A stretch of DNA of 64,000 nt from NCBI RefSeq assembly GCF_001456115.1, contig NZ_CP013264.1:2622501-2686500 (forward strand), written 5' to 3'. Under the pieces are notes generated by a model. That model searched no databases, was not told the DNA's origin, and saw only the letters and a program-made list of their open reading frames with translations. The DNA is from Sphingobium baderi. GTDB taxonomy: Bacteria; Pseudomonadota; Alphaproteobacteria; Sphingomonadales; Sphingomonadaceae. This document shows positions 37,204 through 45,872 of the stretch, piece after piece. Positions within the stretch are counted from its first letter, which is position 1. Each line of letters opens with the position of its first letter. Position numbers and translations under genes: made by a program.

Positions 37204-37920
37204 TCAGGCGGCGAGGCGGACCTGATTGCGGCCAGCCGTCTTTGCCGCATACATGGCCAGGTCGGCCGCATGGAGACATTCCTCAAGGGACTGGCCTGCC
37301 CGATAGGGGGATAATCCGATACTGACGGTTGCGCGCAACATGCCACCGGATGGCGCTTCGACGCCCAGGGCCTGAATCCCCGCGCGCACCAGCTCGGCTC
37401 TGTTCGTGGCGCTCATGACATCATGCGCCGTCAGGCAGAGAGCAAATTCCTCACCGCCCAAGCGGCCTGCGAGGTTCCCGGGCCGCAGGACGCTGCGAAT
37501 GACATGGCCAACGATCTGGAGAATCGCATCGCCTGTCTGATGTCCATGGGTATCGTTGAACTCCTTGAAATGATCGATGTCGATCACAAGAAGCCAGACC
37601 TGATCTTCCTTTAACATCGCTTCGGCCCGTTCCAGAAAAGCCGAGCGGGATAGCAATCCGGTAAGGTCGTCGACATCCGCCTTGCGTTGGAGATGGGCGA
37701 CCATCTGCTCGAGTTCCTTGCGGAGCCGCTGATTCTTTTCCCAGCTTTCGAGCAGCAGGACATAGAAAGGATATGACATGATGCCCGCAAACATCATGCT
37801 CAGAATATAAATGGGCAGGGGGATGTCCATGCCCGACAGATGGGACGTGATTCGCATTATCACGAACATGCTCAGCATCGATCCCATGCTGAAATAAAGG
37901 GTTTTGACTCTGACGCCCAT
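37204..37920 (-). CDS. Membrane-anchored GGDEF diguanylate cyclase
   Basis: Predicted to make cyclic di-GMP from two GTP. Two hydrophobic segments (about residues 8-28 and 36-56) anchor it in the inner membrane, followed by a short coiled coil (WEKNQRLRKELEQMVAHLQR) that would drive dimerisation, and a GGDEF domain from about 80. The active-site motif is GGEEF, a functional variant, within GRLGGEEFALCL; DDLTGLLSRSAFLE and IDIDHFKEFNDTHGH precede it. No separate sensory domain is present and I do not see an RxxD inhibitory site. It lies 53 nt downstream of era on the same strand and could be co-transcribed. Confidence 0.9.
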   Translation of the reverse strand: MGVRVKTLYFSMGSMLSMFVIMRITSHLSGMDIPLPIYILSMMFAGIMSYPFYVLLLESWEKNQRLRKELEQMVAHLQRKADVDDLTGLLSRSAFLERAEAMLKEDQVWLLVIDIDHFKEFNDTHGHQTGDAILQIVGHVIRSVLRPGNLAGRLGGEEFALCLTAHDVMSATNRAELVRAGIQALGVEAPSGGMLRATVSIGLSPYRAGQSLEECLHAADLAMYAAKTAGRNQVRLAA

Positions 37921-37973
37921 GGGCGCGCCCTACAATATGAAGGTAAATGAGTAATTTCCGTGGCTTGGAAAAT

Positions 37974-38882
37974 TCACTCCACCCAATCGAGCCCGATGTC
38001 CCGGTAAATGCCGCGATCTTCCTCCCAATCTTCCTTGACCTTGACGTGGAGGTAGAGATGAACGCGGCATCCCAGCAGCGCGGACAATTCAGCGCGCGCC
38101 TTGGACCCTATTTCCTTGAGCCGCTGCCCGCCCTTGCCCAGAACAATGGCGCGTTGGGTGGGACGGCCGACGAGTATCTGTTGGTGGATTTCCACCGATC
38201 CATCCTCCCGCTCAGAATATTTCTCCGTATCCACGGCCGCGGCATAGGGCAGTTCGGCGTGCAACTGATGATAGAGCTGCTCACGCGTGATTTCGGCAGC
38301 CAGCATACGGTCGGTGGCGTCGGAAACCTGATCCTCCGGGAAATGCCACGGCCCTTCCGGCATCGCGGCGGCAAAGGCTGATTTGAGTTCGGGCAGGCCG
38401 TCGCCGGTCGATGCGCTGACGAAGAAAATCTCTTCGAAACCCAGAATGTCATTGAGCTTCTGCGTGTGGACCAGCAACTTGTCCTTGGCGGCGATGTCGA
38501 CCTTGTTGAGGATCAGCCATTTGCGTTCCGACCGGCCCGATAGCGCTTCGATGATCGGCTCGACCTTTGGCCCGAGGCCCGCCTTGCCGTCCACGATCAG
38601 CGCGATCAGGTCCGCACCCTGCGCGCCGCCCCATGCCGCCTGCACCATGGCGCGGTCCAGCCGCCGCCTGGGCTGGAAGATGCCGGGCGTGTCGACCAGC
38701 ACGATCTGTGCGTCGCCCTCTATCGCGACGCCCATGACGCGGGTCCGCGTGGTCTGCGCCTTGGGACTGGTGATCGCCACCTTCTGCCCCACCAGCGCGT
38801 TGACTAGCGTGGACTTGCCCGCATTGGGAGCGCCCACAATGGCGATCACGCCGCAGCGCTGGTTAGTGAGATCAACCGTCAA
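37974..38882 (-). CDS. era: GTPase Era
   Basis: Ras-like GTPase with a C-terminal KH domain that binds 16S rRNA and checks 30S maturation. P-loop GAPNAGKST is at residues 17-25, switch II is DTPGIFQP, G4 is NKVD, and the KH motif is VLGKGGQRLKEIGSKAR. The start is a TTG at 38882, supported by GGAG 6 nt upstream and by the family N-terminus NQRCGVIAIVGAPNAG. It is the third gene of the lepB-rnc-era order conserved in many proteobacteria, 73 nt after rnc. 302 residues. Confidence 0.95.
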   Translation of the reverse strand: MTVDLTNQRCGVIAIVGAPNAGKSTLVNALVGQKVAITSPKAQTTRTRVMGVAIEGDAQIVLVDTPGIFQPRRRLDRAMVQAAWGGAQGADLIALIVDGKAGLGPKVEPIIEALSGRSERKWLILNKVDIAAKDKLLVHTQKLNDILGFEEIFFVSASTGDGLPELKSAFAAAMPEGPWHFPEDQVSDATDRMLAAEITREQLYHQLHAELPYAAAVDTEKYSEREDGSVEIHQQILVGRPTQRAIVLGKGGQRLKEIGSKARAELSALLGCRVHLYLHVKVKEDWEEDRGIYRDIGLDWVE

Positions 38883-38955
38883 TCAAAACTCCATTCCGGC
38901 GCATTGTGTCGCACCCGTTCCTGCTTAATTCAAAAAATCCGGTGGGGACAGGTTT

Positions 38956-39627
38956 TCAGCCTGCCAGCTTATCCAGCAGCGCTTTGGCCGCCGCCGTTTC
39001 CGCTTCCTGCTTCGATCCGCCCGTGGCGCTGGCCTCGCCCGCGCCCTTGATCGAAACCATGACGGTAAAGCGCAGGGCGTGATGCGGGCCGGAGCGATCG
39101 GTCATCACATATTCGGGCGGCTTGCGTCGGTTGGCGGCCGCCCACTCCTGAAGCGCGGATTTGGGATGGCGGGGCGCGCTGGTTTGCGTATCGACCCGGT
39201 CGGCCCACAGCCGCCGCACCAGCGCCCGCGCTTCGTCGAGCCCGCCTTCCAGATAGAGCGCGCCGATCAGCGCCTCCATCACGTCGCCCAGCACATTGTC
39301 GCTGTCGTGCGCGCCGTCGTCCCGCGCCTGCTTGCCCAGCACGAGGTGGGTGGACACGCCCGCTCCACGCGCGATTTCGGCACAGGTTTCCCCGGACACC
39401 AGCGCGTTGAACCGGCGGGACAGCTTCCCTTCCGGCTCATCTGAAAAGCGGTCATAGAGCCATTCCGAAACCAGCAGCCCCAGCACCCGGTCGCCCAGAA
39501 ACTCCAGCCGCTCATAATTGGCGGCGTTGGCGCTGCCGTGGGTCAGCGCCTGCTGAAACCGCGCCACGTCGCGCGGCGCGCGCCCGATCAGGGCATTCAG
39601 CCAGGTCGCTGTATCAGGCTTGGTCAA
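38956..39627 (-). CDS. rnc: Ribonuclease III
   Basis: Double-strand-specific endoribonuclease for rRNA processing and RNA decay. The RNase III signature ERLEFLGDRVLGLLV and the acidic DNVLGDVMEALIGALYLEGG are present, followed by a C-terminal double-stranded RNA-binding domain (PKSALQEWAAANRRKPPEY ... GGSKQEAETAAAKALL). The likely start is a TTG at 39627 that overlaps the lepB stop (TTGA), with GGGGAAGG just upstream; it gives 223 residues, close to the E. coli enzyme. Confidence 0.93.
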   Translation of the reverse strand: MTKPDTATWLNALIGRAPRDVARFQQALTHGSANAANYERLEFLGDRVLGLLVSEWLYDRFSDEPEGKLSRRFNALVSGETCAEIARGAGVSTHLVLGKQARDDGAHDSDNVLGDVMEALIGALYLEGGLDEARALVRRLWADRVDTQTSAPRHPKSALQEWAAANRRKPPEYVMTDRSGPHHALRFTVMVSIKGAGEASATGGSKQEAETAAAKALLDKLAG

Positions 39628-40448
39628 AAACCTTCCCCGATCCGGCTCCACCGCGCGGCTGTGAACCAGGTCCATGGCAGGAACCAGTTGGCGCTGCCAT
39701 CTGTCGAAAAGACAGAGATCATCGCCTTGCCCACCAGATTTTCTTCCGGAACAAGGCCGATGCCGCCACCTTCCACCGCCGGGAAGCGGCTGTCGGCGCT
39801 ACGGTCACGATTGTCGCCCATCATGAAGAGATGGCCTTCCGGCACGACCACCGTGTCGCGGTCATCCGCCGCGCCGTCCGGCACGAGGTCCAGCACATTA
39901 TAGCTTTTCCCGTTGGGCAGCGTTTCGCGATATTGGGGATAGCGGCACTGGCGTCCGCCGCCGGGCGCGGCTTCTTCAAACTTCGGGCGATAGCAGGGGG
40001 AGGGGCTGCCCTCCTTCGCGGCGGCATCGATCATATTCGGGGTGACGGGGATCACCAGGTCCGCCACTTTCTGCTTGGGAATGGCCTGACCATTCAGGTA
40101 AACGGTGCCCCCGCGCACGGAAATCATGTCGCCGGGCAGGCCGATGACGCGCTTGATATAGTCATTCTTCTGGCTGGGCGGCGCCTTGAACACCACCACG
40201 TCGCCCCGTTCCGGCGTCGAGGCGAAGATGCGGCCGGGGATCAGTGGCACACCGAAAGGCAGGGAATAGCGCGAATAGCCATAGGGCCATTTTGCCACCA
40301 GCAGATAGTCGCCGATCAGCAGCCGCGGCTGCATGGATTCCGACGGAATGTTGAACGGCGAAACGATGAAGCTCCGCAGGACAAAGACGAACACCGCCAG
40401 CTTTGCGAGAAACCAGAGGAAATCCCGCGTTTCCGATTTTGCGTTCAT
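39624..40448 (-). CDS. lepB: Signal peptidase I
   Basis: Inner-membrane protease that removes Sec and Tat signal peptides. One N-terminal membrane segment (FLAKLAVFVFVLRSFIV) leads into the catalytic serine S38 in IPSESM and the general-base lysine K99 in YIKRVIGLPGD; MGDNRDRSADSR is the third family box. A ~35-residue insertion rich in charged residues with two cysteines (SPCYRPKFEEA, RQCRYPQYRE) lies between boxes. 274 residues. It is first in the lepB-rnc-era run and divergent from pgi across 177 bp, where I see no clear promoter on either strand. Confidence 0.95.
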   Translation of the reverse strand: MNAKSETRDFLWFLAKLAVFVFVLRSFIVSPFNIPSESMQPRLLIGDYLLVAKWPYGYSRYSLPFGVPLIPGRIFASTPERGDVVVFKAPPSQKNDYIKRVIGLPGDMISVRGGTVYLNGQAIPKQKVADLVIPVTPNMIDAAAKEGSPSPCYRPKFEEAAPGGGRQCRYPQYRETLPNGKSYNVLDLVPDGAADDRDTVVVPEGHLFMMGDNRDRSADSRFPAVEGGGIGLVPEENLVGKAMISVFSTDGSANWFLPWTWFTAARWSRIGEGF

Positions 40449-40625
40449 GCTCGTTCGATTTGTCCCTTAGTGACGCCGACAAAGCGGCCTGTCGCGGCTT
40501 TTGCGGGCTTGGATGAGCCGCGTCAAGCGCAGGCGCCGATGCAAATAGTCCTGTCATTGGTTAAAGAGGAAAAGAATCGACAAGTGCAGCGTCGGTATCC
40601 ACCAACGTCACAAGAGGATTTCCCC

Positions 40626-42131
40626 ATGCCGTCCCCTGCACAGGCTGCCATAGCGCGCCTTCCGCAAGCCGACCTCAAATCCATCTTCACGGCCGATCCC
40701 GACCGGCTGTCCCGTTTCGTCCTGACGCAGGGGCCGATCCGTTTCGACTGGTCGAAGACGCATCTGACGGACGATCTGATGGACGCTTATCTGACCCTGG
40801 CGCAGGAACGGGATTTTACCGGCTGGCGCGAGGCGCTGTTCGCGGGCAAGCCTGTCAACAATAGCGAAGGCCGTGCCGCCGAGCATCCCGCCGAACGAGG
40901 CGAAGGCAATGCCGACAGCGTGGCGCGAGCGCGGATGTTCCATGCCCGGATGCGTGCGCTGATTGACGCCGTCGAGGCTGAGGCTCTGGGACCGATCCGC
41001 CATATATTGCACATCGGCATTGGTGGGTCTGCATTGGGGCCGGACCTGATTGTGGATGCGCTGGGCGGTGACGGGTTGCGTTATGACGTCGCCATCGTTT
41101 CCAATGTCGACGGCACCGCGATGGAACAGGCGATCAACCGTTTCGATCCGCACACGACCTTGATCGCGATCGCATCAAAGACGTTCACTACCACAGAAAC
41201 CATGTTGAATGCGGCGAGCGCGATCAATTGGATGGTGGAAGCGGGCGTGGACGACCCCTATGGCCGGGTCGTGGCGCTGACCGCTTCGCCGGATAAGGCA
41301 ATGGAATGGGGCGTTGACGAAACGCGTGTATTGCCCTTTTCCGAAAGCGTGGGCGGACGCTATTCGCTCTGGTCGTCCATCGGTTTCCCGGCGGCGCTGG
41401 CGCTGGGATGGGATGCGTTCGAAAGCCTGTTGGAGGGTGCGGCCGCCATGGACCGCCACTTCCGCCTTTCCCCCCCGCGTGAGAACGCGCCGCTGATCGC
41501 GGCCTTCGCCGACCAATATTATACGCGGATAATGGGCTGCCAGACCCGCGCGCTGTTTGCCTATGACGAGCGGCTGAAGCTGCTCCCTTCCTATCTCCAG
41601 CAGCTTGAGATGGAGAGCAACGGCAAGAGCGTCACGCGCGATGGCGATCCGGTGGATGGTCCTACCGCGCCGATCACCTGGGGCGGGGTGGGCACGGACG
41701 CGCAACATGCCGTTTTCCAGCTTCTCCATCAGGGCACGGTATTGGCGCCGGTCGAATTCGTCGCCTCGATCGATCCGGGCCATGCGCTCGACCCGGCGCA
41801 TCACCGGGCCCTGCTCGTCAATTGCTTCGCGCAGGGGGCGGCATTGCTGCGCGGGCGCGACAATCCCGGCGATCCCGCGCGGGCCTATCCGGGCAATCGT
41901 CCTTCCACGACGATCCTGCTCGATGATGTGACGCCGGAAGCTTTGGGCGCGCTGATCGCCTTCTATGAACATCGCACCTTCGCCAATGCCGTGCTGATGG
42001 GTATCAATCCCTTCGACCAGTTCGGCGTTGAACTGGGCAAGGAAATCGCCAGATTCATTGAGGCGGACGGCCCTAAGGGTTTCGATCCGTCCACGATGGC
42101 GTTGATCGACATTGCGCTGGGTGGGGGCTGA
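40626..42131 (+). CDS. pgi: Glucose-6-phosphate isomerase
   Basis: Interconverts glucose-6-phosphate and fructose-6-phosphate. Phosphate-binding IGIGGSALGP and ASKTFTTTETMLNA loops, GGRYSLWSSIGFP, MESNGKSV and the QLLHQGT histidine box are all present. AGAGGA is 7 nt before the ATG at 40626; the reading frame stays open far upstream, antisense to lepB, but that part is not conserved. 501 residues. gor follows after 73 nt in the same direction; both touch NADPH supply, since glucose-6-phosphate feeds the reductase's cofactor pool. Confidence 0.95.
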   Translation: MPSPAQAAIARLPQADLKSIFTADPDRLSRFVLTQGPIRFDWSKTHLTDDLMDAYLTLAQERDFTGWREALFAGKPVNNSEGRAAEHPAERGEGNADSVARARMFHARMRALIDAVEAEALGPIRHILHIGIGGSALGPDLIVDALGGDGLRYDVAIVSNVDGTAMEQAINRFDPHTTLIAIASKTFTTTETMLNAASAINWMVEAGVDDPYGRVVALTASPDKAMEWGVDETRVLPFSESVGGRYSLWSSIGFPAALALGWDAFESLLEGAAAMDRHFRLSPPRENAPLIAAFADQYYTRIMGCQTRALFAYDERLKLLPSYLQQLEMESNGKSVTRDGDPVDGPTAPITWGGVGTDAQHAVFQLLHQGTVLAPVEFVASIDPGHALDPAHHRALLVNCFAQGAALLRGRDNPGDPARAYPGNRPSTTILLDDVTPEALGALIAFYEHRTFANAVLMGINPFDQFGVELGKEIARFIEADGPKGFDPSTMALIDIALGGG

Positions 42132-42204
42132 GTCCCGCGCAAAAACCCGTTTGTAACTCCGCCGGAGTGCCGCCATATGCGCGACATACCCAGCGGAGGC
42201 TTGC

Positions 42205-43551
42205 ATGAGTGACTATGACTTCGACCTTTTCGTCATCGGCGCGGGATCGGGCGGTGTGCGGGCCTCGCGGGTGGCTTCCGCCCATGGCGCTAAGGTCGCG
42301 GTGGCGGAGGAATATCGGGTCGGAGGCACCTGCGTCATTCGCGGTTGCGTGCCCAAGAAGCTACTCGTCTATGGCGCGCATTTCGCCGAGGATCTGAAGG
42401 ATGCCCGGCGCTTCGGCTGGAACGTGCCCGACTGCGCCTTCAAATGGCCGGTGCTGCGTGACAATGTGCTGGCTGATGTGGATCGGCTGGAGGGCCTCTA
42501 CAAGAACACGCTCGACAGCCATCATGTCGAATTGATCCCCGAGCGCGCCACCATCACCGGACCGCATTCCGTGAAGCTGGCGAGCGGGCGCGAAGTCACT
42601 GCGAAATATATTCTGATCGCCACCGGCGCATGGCCTGTCGTCCCCGAAATCGAAGGTGCCGAACATGGCCTCACATCGAACGACATGTTTTATCTGGAGG
42701 AATGCCCCAAGCGTCTCGTCATTGTCGGCGGCGGCTATATCGCCAATGAGTTTGCGGGCATTTTCAATCAGTTCGGTAGTCAGGTGACGCTGGTCAACCG
42801 CTCATCCACTCTGTTGCGCGGTTATGACGAGAGCGTTCGCGACCGGCTGATGCAGATTTCCACGACCAAGGGCATCCAGTTCCGCTTCAATGCCCAGTTG
42901 GAGAAGATCGAAAAGAAGGGTGACGGCACGCTCAGCGTCCATTTCAAGGAGGGCGATGCGGTCCCTTGTGACGCCCTGTTGTTCGCGGTGGGACGACGGC
43001 CCCATACGGACGGCCTTGGGTTGGAAGCCGCCAGCGTCGCAGTCGACGACAAGGGCGCGATCAAGGTCGACGAATATAGCCGCACCAGTTGCGAGAGCAT
43101 CTATGCGGTGGGCGATGTAACCGACCGGCTGCAACTCACGCCCGTGGCCATCCGTGAGGGGCATGCCTTTGCCGATACCGTCTTTGGCGATAACCCCCGC
43201 ACGGTCGATTATGGCTGCGTGCCTTCAGCCGTGTTCAGTGATCCGCCGCTAGCGGGCGTGGGGTTGACCGAGGCGCAGGCGAAGAACAAGCTGGGCACGG
43301 TCAAGATCTATACGTCGGACTTCCGCCCTATGAAGAATGTGCTTGCGGGCCGGGAGGAGCGGGCGCTTTACAAGATGGTGGTGGATGCCACTACTAATCG
43401 AGTGGTCGGCCTGCATATGATCGGTCCCGATGCCCCGGAAATCCTGCAAGCTGCTGCCATCGCGGTCAAGGCGGGTCTCACCAAGCAGCAGTTTGACGAC
43501 ACGGTCGCGCTGCACCCCAGCATGGCCGAGGAACTGGTGCTGCTGAAATAG
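42205..43551 (+). CDS. gor: Glutathione-disulfide reductase
   Basis: Flavoprotein that reduces oxidised glutathione with NADPH. FAD motif VIGAGSGGVRASRVA, redox-active disulfide C43/C48 in GGTCVIRGCVPKK, second nucleotide fold VIVGGGYIANEFAGIF, FAVGRRPHTDGLGLE, and the C-terminal active-site histidine in TVALHPSMAEELV. In the NADPH-binding region the basic residues expected after the second fold are only partly present (NRSSTLLRGYD, with R). 448 residues, no signal peptide. Two bases separate its stop from the convergent oxygenase gene. Confidence 0.93.
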   Translation: MSDYDFDLFVIGAGSGGVRASRVASAHGAKVAVAEEYRVGGTCVIRGCVPKKLLVYGAHFAEDLKDARRFGWNVPDCAFKWPVLRDNVLADVDRLEGLYKNTLDSHHVELIPERATITGPHSVKLASGREVTAKYILIATGAWPVVPEIEGAEHGLTSNDMFYLEECPKRLVIVGGGYIANEFAGIFNQFGSQVTLVNRSSTLLRGYDESVRDRLMQISTTKGIQFRFNAQLEKIEKKGDGTLSVHFKEGDAVPCDALLFAVGRRPHTDGLGLEAASVAVDDKGAIKVDEYSRTSCESIYAVGDVTDRLQLTPVAIREGHAFADTVFGDNPRTVDYGCVPSAVFSDPPLAGVGLTEAQAKNKLGTVKIYTSDFRPMKNVLAGREERALYKMVVDATTNRVVGLHMIGPDAPEILQAAAIAVKAGLTKQQFDDTVALHPSMAEELVLLK

Positions 43552-43553
43552 GG

Positions 43554-44276
43554 CTATTGCGCCGTGAAGGTCACGACCAGCGCATCTCGCCAAGCGGGGT
43601 GCTCCGGATCGACCGGGTGGATTTCCGTGACGCCGTGCAGGATGCGGTGATCGTCGATCAGCACGGCATCGCCCGGCAAGGTCAGCGTAAATTCGCCCAG
43701 CGCGGTCCCGTCCGGCGCGCCGATGCGGGTCACGCCTTCACGGACATTGCGGCGATCGATCAGCATCACGAAGACCCAATCCACCCCGTCCCGATGCAGG
43801 CCTTCGGGCGTCGGCCTGCCGGCCTCGTTCCTGCCCGTCTCGATCCGGAACTGGTGCGCTTCAACATGCCATGATTGCGTGGCGTGATCCGCGAAAGTCC
43901 GGGCGCACAAGGCAAAGACCGCTTGCATCACGTCATTGCTCGCGGTTGCATCCGTTACCGGTTCGAACCAGCGCTGCACGTCCCCATTCAGCGGATTGTA
44001 GTCGCGGCTCTGGAAATGCGGCTGATGCGGCTTGCGGGTGAAAATTCCGTCCTTGCAGCGGAAGGCCGCGTGACGGCGGCGGCGGTAGCGTCCTCCATCC
44101 GCCATATAGAGATCGGGGCCCAGATCGTTCCAGCTTTCCGCGAAGCTCGCCCACATATCCGACCCGACGTTCAGGAGCGCGAGCGTCCCTGCGTTATCCA
44201 GCCGCGCATAACCATGCTCGACGAGTTCATCGCGCAGCACGACAAGGGAGGGAGCGGGGATGGCCTCATATGTCAC
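43554..44276 (-). CDS. 2-oxoglutarate/Fe(II) dioxygenase family protein
   Basis: A 240-residue protein of the 2OG-Fe dioxygenase family (PF10014-like), whose known members hydroxylate free amino acids. Candidate iron ligands are H and D of LHRDGVDW and the later H of DDHRILHGVTEI; the C-terminal VVTFTAQ strand closes the barrel. YRRRRHAAFRC and QPHFQSRDYNPLNGD are family segments near the substrate pocket. GTG start at 44276 with AGGG about 8 nt upstream. It lies 58 nt downstream of the pccR stop on the same strand, but a hairpin separates them, and I see no functional link to propionyl-CoA. Confidence 0.8.
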   Translation of the reverse strand: MTYEAIPAPSLVVLRDELVEHGYARLDNAGTLALLNVGSDMWASFAESWNDLGPDLYMADGGRYRRRRHAAFRCKDGIFTRKPHQPHFQSRDYNPLNGDVQRWFEPVTDATASNDVMQAVFALCARTFADHATQSWHVEAHQFRIETGRNEAGRPTPEGLHRDGVDWVFVMLIDRRNVREGVTRIGAPDGTALGEFTLTLPGDAVLIDDHRILHGVTEIHPVDPEHPAWRDALVVTFTAQ

Positions 44277-44314
44277 TGCATCGACCCTAGAAAAGCTGGC
44301 ATCCCCCGGACAGG

Positions 44315-44334
44315 GCCAGTTGAATCAAACTGGC
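44315..44334 (-). terminator. Hairpin directly after the pccR stop
   Basis: Perfect 7-bp arms (44315-44321 with 44328-44334) begin one base after the pccR stop codon. There is no U-tract, so termination would be partial at best. Confidence 0.4.
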
Positions 44335-45750
44335 TCATCCGATCCAGTAGGGCACGATCTGCCGGTTGTCGGGGTCGACATGAATTGGCCGGTCCGCGGG
44401 CGGGAAGGCGCGCTGGTCGCAGCTTTGGCGCGGGCACAGGCGGCAGGTGATGCCGATGGGCGTCGCCGAACCCTCATCCTCAAGCTGCAAGCCGTCCGCA
44501 TAGACGAAGTTTGCCGCATGGGCGACTTCGCACCCCAGCACCACGGCATAGCGGCGCGGCGTGCGGGCGTAGCTGCCCGAAGGCTTCACCAGTCCCTTCG
44601 CCATGGACACATAGCGCACTCCGTCAGGCGTTTCGCCAAGCTGCACATTGATCCGGTCGGGGATGGCGACCGCCTCATGCACGTTCCACAGGGGGCAAGC
44701 GCCACCGAAGCGCGCGAATTGCAACCGGGTGGCGCTGTGCCGCTTGGTGATATTGCCCGCCATGTCGACCCTACAGAAGAAGAAGGGGATGCCGCGCAGC
44801 CCCGGCCTCTGCAAGGTGGACAGTCGGTGACAGGCCTGTTCGAAACTCACGCCGAAACGTCGCGCCAGCCGGTCGATGTCATGCCGGCTCTCTCGCGCAG
44901 CCTCTCGAAACGGGGCGTAGGGCATCAGCAGCGCGCCTGCCGCATAATTGCCCAGGCCAATGGAAAGCAGCCGATCCGCCCCTGCGACGGACAGGGCGGC
45001 TTTCGCCACGATGTCCGCGATCAGCGTCTGTCCCTCCAGCATCATCAACTGATGTCCCAGCATGAACTTGCGGCTTTCGGTGGGCAGGGCGGCGTTGATG
45101 AACAGGCGCCGCTGACTGGCATTATAGGTGCGGAGCGCGGAATCCGGCGTATCGGCGATCAGCGTTTCGATGCCGTGCCGCCGCGCCAGCGCCTCCACCA
45201 GCATCCCTTCGTCCAGCGCCTGCCCGGCGGTGAAGCTCGCCGCCATATCCTCCGCCAGGCAATCGAGCGGATGGACGTAATTCCCCGCTTCATGGAACCA
45301 GTCGCGCGCCGCTTCCCATGGCAGGCGAGCCTGTACGGCATGATCGTTGGCGATCGCCTCCTCGATCATGTTGATCCGCTCATTGGCGCGCATATGCGCG
45401 TTGTAGAGGTCTACATAGCGGGCCGCGAATTCGGGGAATTGGAGATGGAGCTTCTCGATCCGTTCCGGTTCCAGCGACGCGCCCGGCAGTTCAGGATGCC
45501 CCAGAGCAAAAGTGAACGCGCCCAGAAGCTGTTCCTCCTCCCGGCTGTCGAAACTCGCCCAGTCGGTGGGGAAGGCGCTGGCCAGCGCGGCTTTTACCTT
45601 GGCGGTCAGGGGGCGGTCGTCATTTTCAAGCTGGCTGAGATAAGATACGGAAATCCCAAGCGCCTGCGCCATGGCCGCCTGATCCATGCGATGATCGATC
45701 CGAAGCTGGCGGAGCCTCTGACCGGCGAAAATACGATTGCCGCGTGCCAT
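44335..45750 (-). CDS. pccR: Short-chain fatty acyl-CoA regulator (ScfR family), propionyl-CoA regulator PccR
   Basis: Transcription factor that senses acyl-CoA. Residues about 8-60 form an XRE-type helix-turn-helix (QRLRQLRIDHRMDQAAMAQA, SVSYLSQLENDDRPLT). The middle is an IrrE-like domain whose usual HExxH is lost (LGHQLMMLE), and the C-terminal domain has the cysteine-rich ScfR end (ITCRLCPRQSCDQRAFPP). In Rhodobacter sphaeroides the homologue PccR activates propionyl-CoA assimilation and binds TTTGCAAA-type sites. Here it is divergent from pccB, with such sites between them. ATG at 45750 gives 471 residues; 12 upstream codons would overlap the operator. No clear Shine-Dalgarno. Confidence 0.9.
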   Translation of the reverse strand: MARGNRIFAGQRLRQLRIDHRMDQAAMAQALGISVSYLSQLENDDRPLTAKVKAALASAFPTDWASFDSREEEQLLGAFTFALGHPELPGASLEPERIEKLHLQFPEFAARYVDLYNAHMRANERINMIEEAIANDHAVQARLPWEAARDWFHEAGNYVHPLDCLAEDMAASFTAGQALDEGMLVEALARRHGIETLIADTPDSALRTYNASQRRLFINAALPTESRKFMLGHQLMMLEGQTLIADIVAKAALSVAGADRLLSIGLGNYAAGALLMPYAPFREAARESRHDIDRLARRFGVSFEQACHRLSTLQRPGLRGIPFFFCRVDMAGNITKRHSATRLQFARFGGACPLWNVHEAVAIPDRINVQLGETPDGVRYVSMAKGLVKPSGSYARTPRRYAVVLGCEVAHAANFVYADGLQLEDEGSATPIGITCRLCPRQSCDQRAFPPADRPIHVDPDNRQIVPYWIG

Positions 45751-45755
45751 GTCGT

Positions 45756-45809
45756 TTTGCTTAGTTTGCAAAACCGTGATTTGCAAATTGGCAAATTTGC
45801 ATTTGCGAA
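45756..45809. promoter_or_regulatory. PccR operator array between pccR and pccB
   Basis: Phased palindromic elements: a half site TTTGCTTA at 45756, TTTGCAAA at 45765-45772 and 45780-45787, the palindrome GCAAATTTGC at 45791-45800, and TTTGCGAAA at 45802-45810. Start-to-start steps from 45780 on are 11 bp. The published PccR motif is a pair of TTTGCAAA boxes 4 nt apart; here the two perfect boxes are 7 nt apart, so the geometry differs. The array abuts the pccR ATG and lies 64-117 bp before pccB, fitting autorepression plus activation of pccB. Confidence 0.75.
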
Positions 45810-45872
45810 AAGCGCCAAAGGCTGGAAAGGGGCAGGGATACCCGTCCGTACCGACTGGAGAGATGTCTTATT

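Noticed and set aside
39831..40625. Upstream extension of pgi by 265 codons, antisense to lepB
   Set aside because: The extension has no similarity to any isomerase, and AGAGGA precedes the family-typical ATG at 40626.
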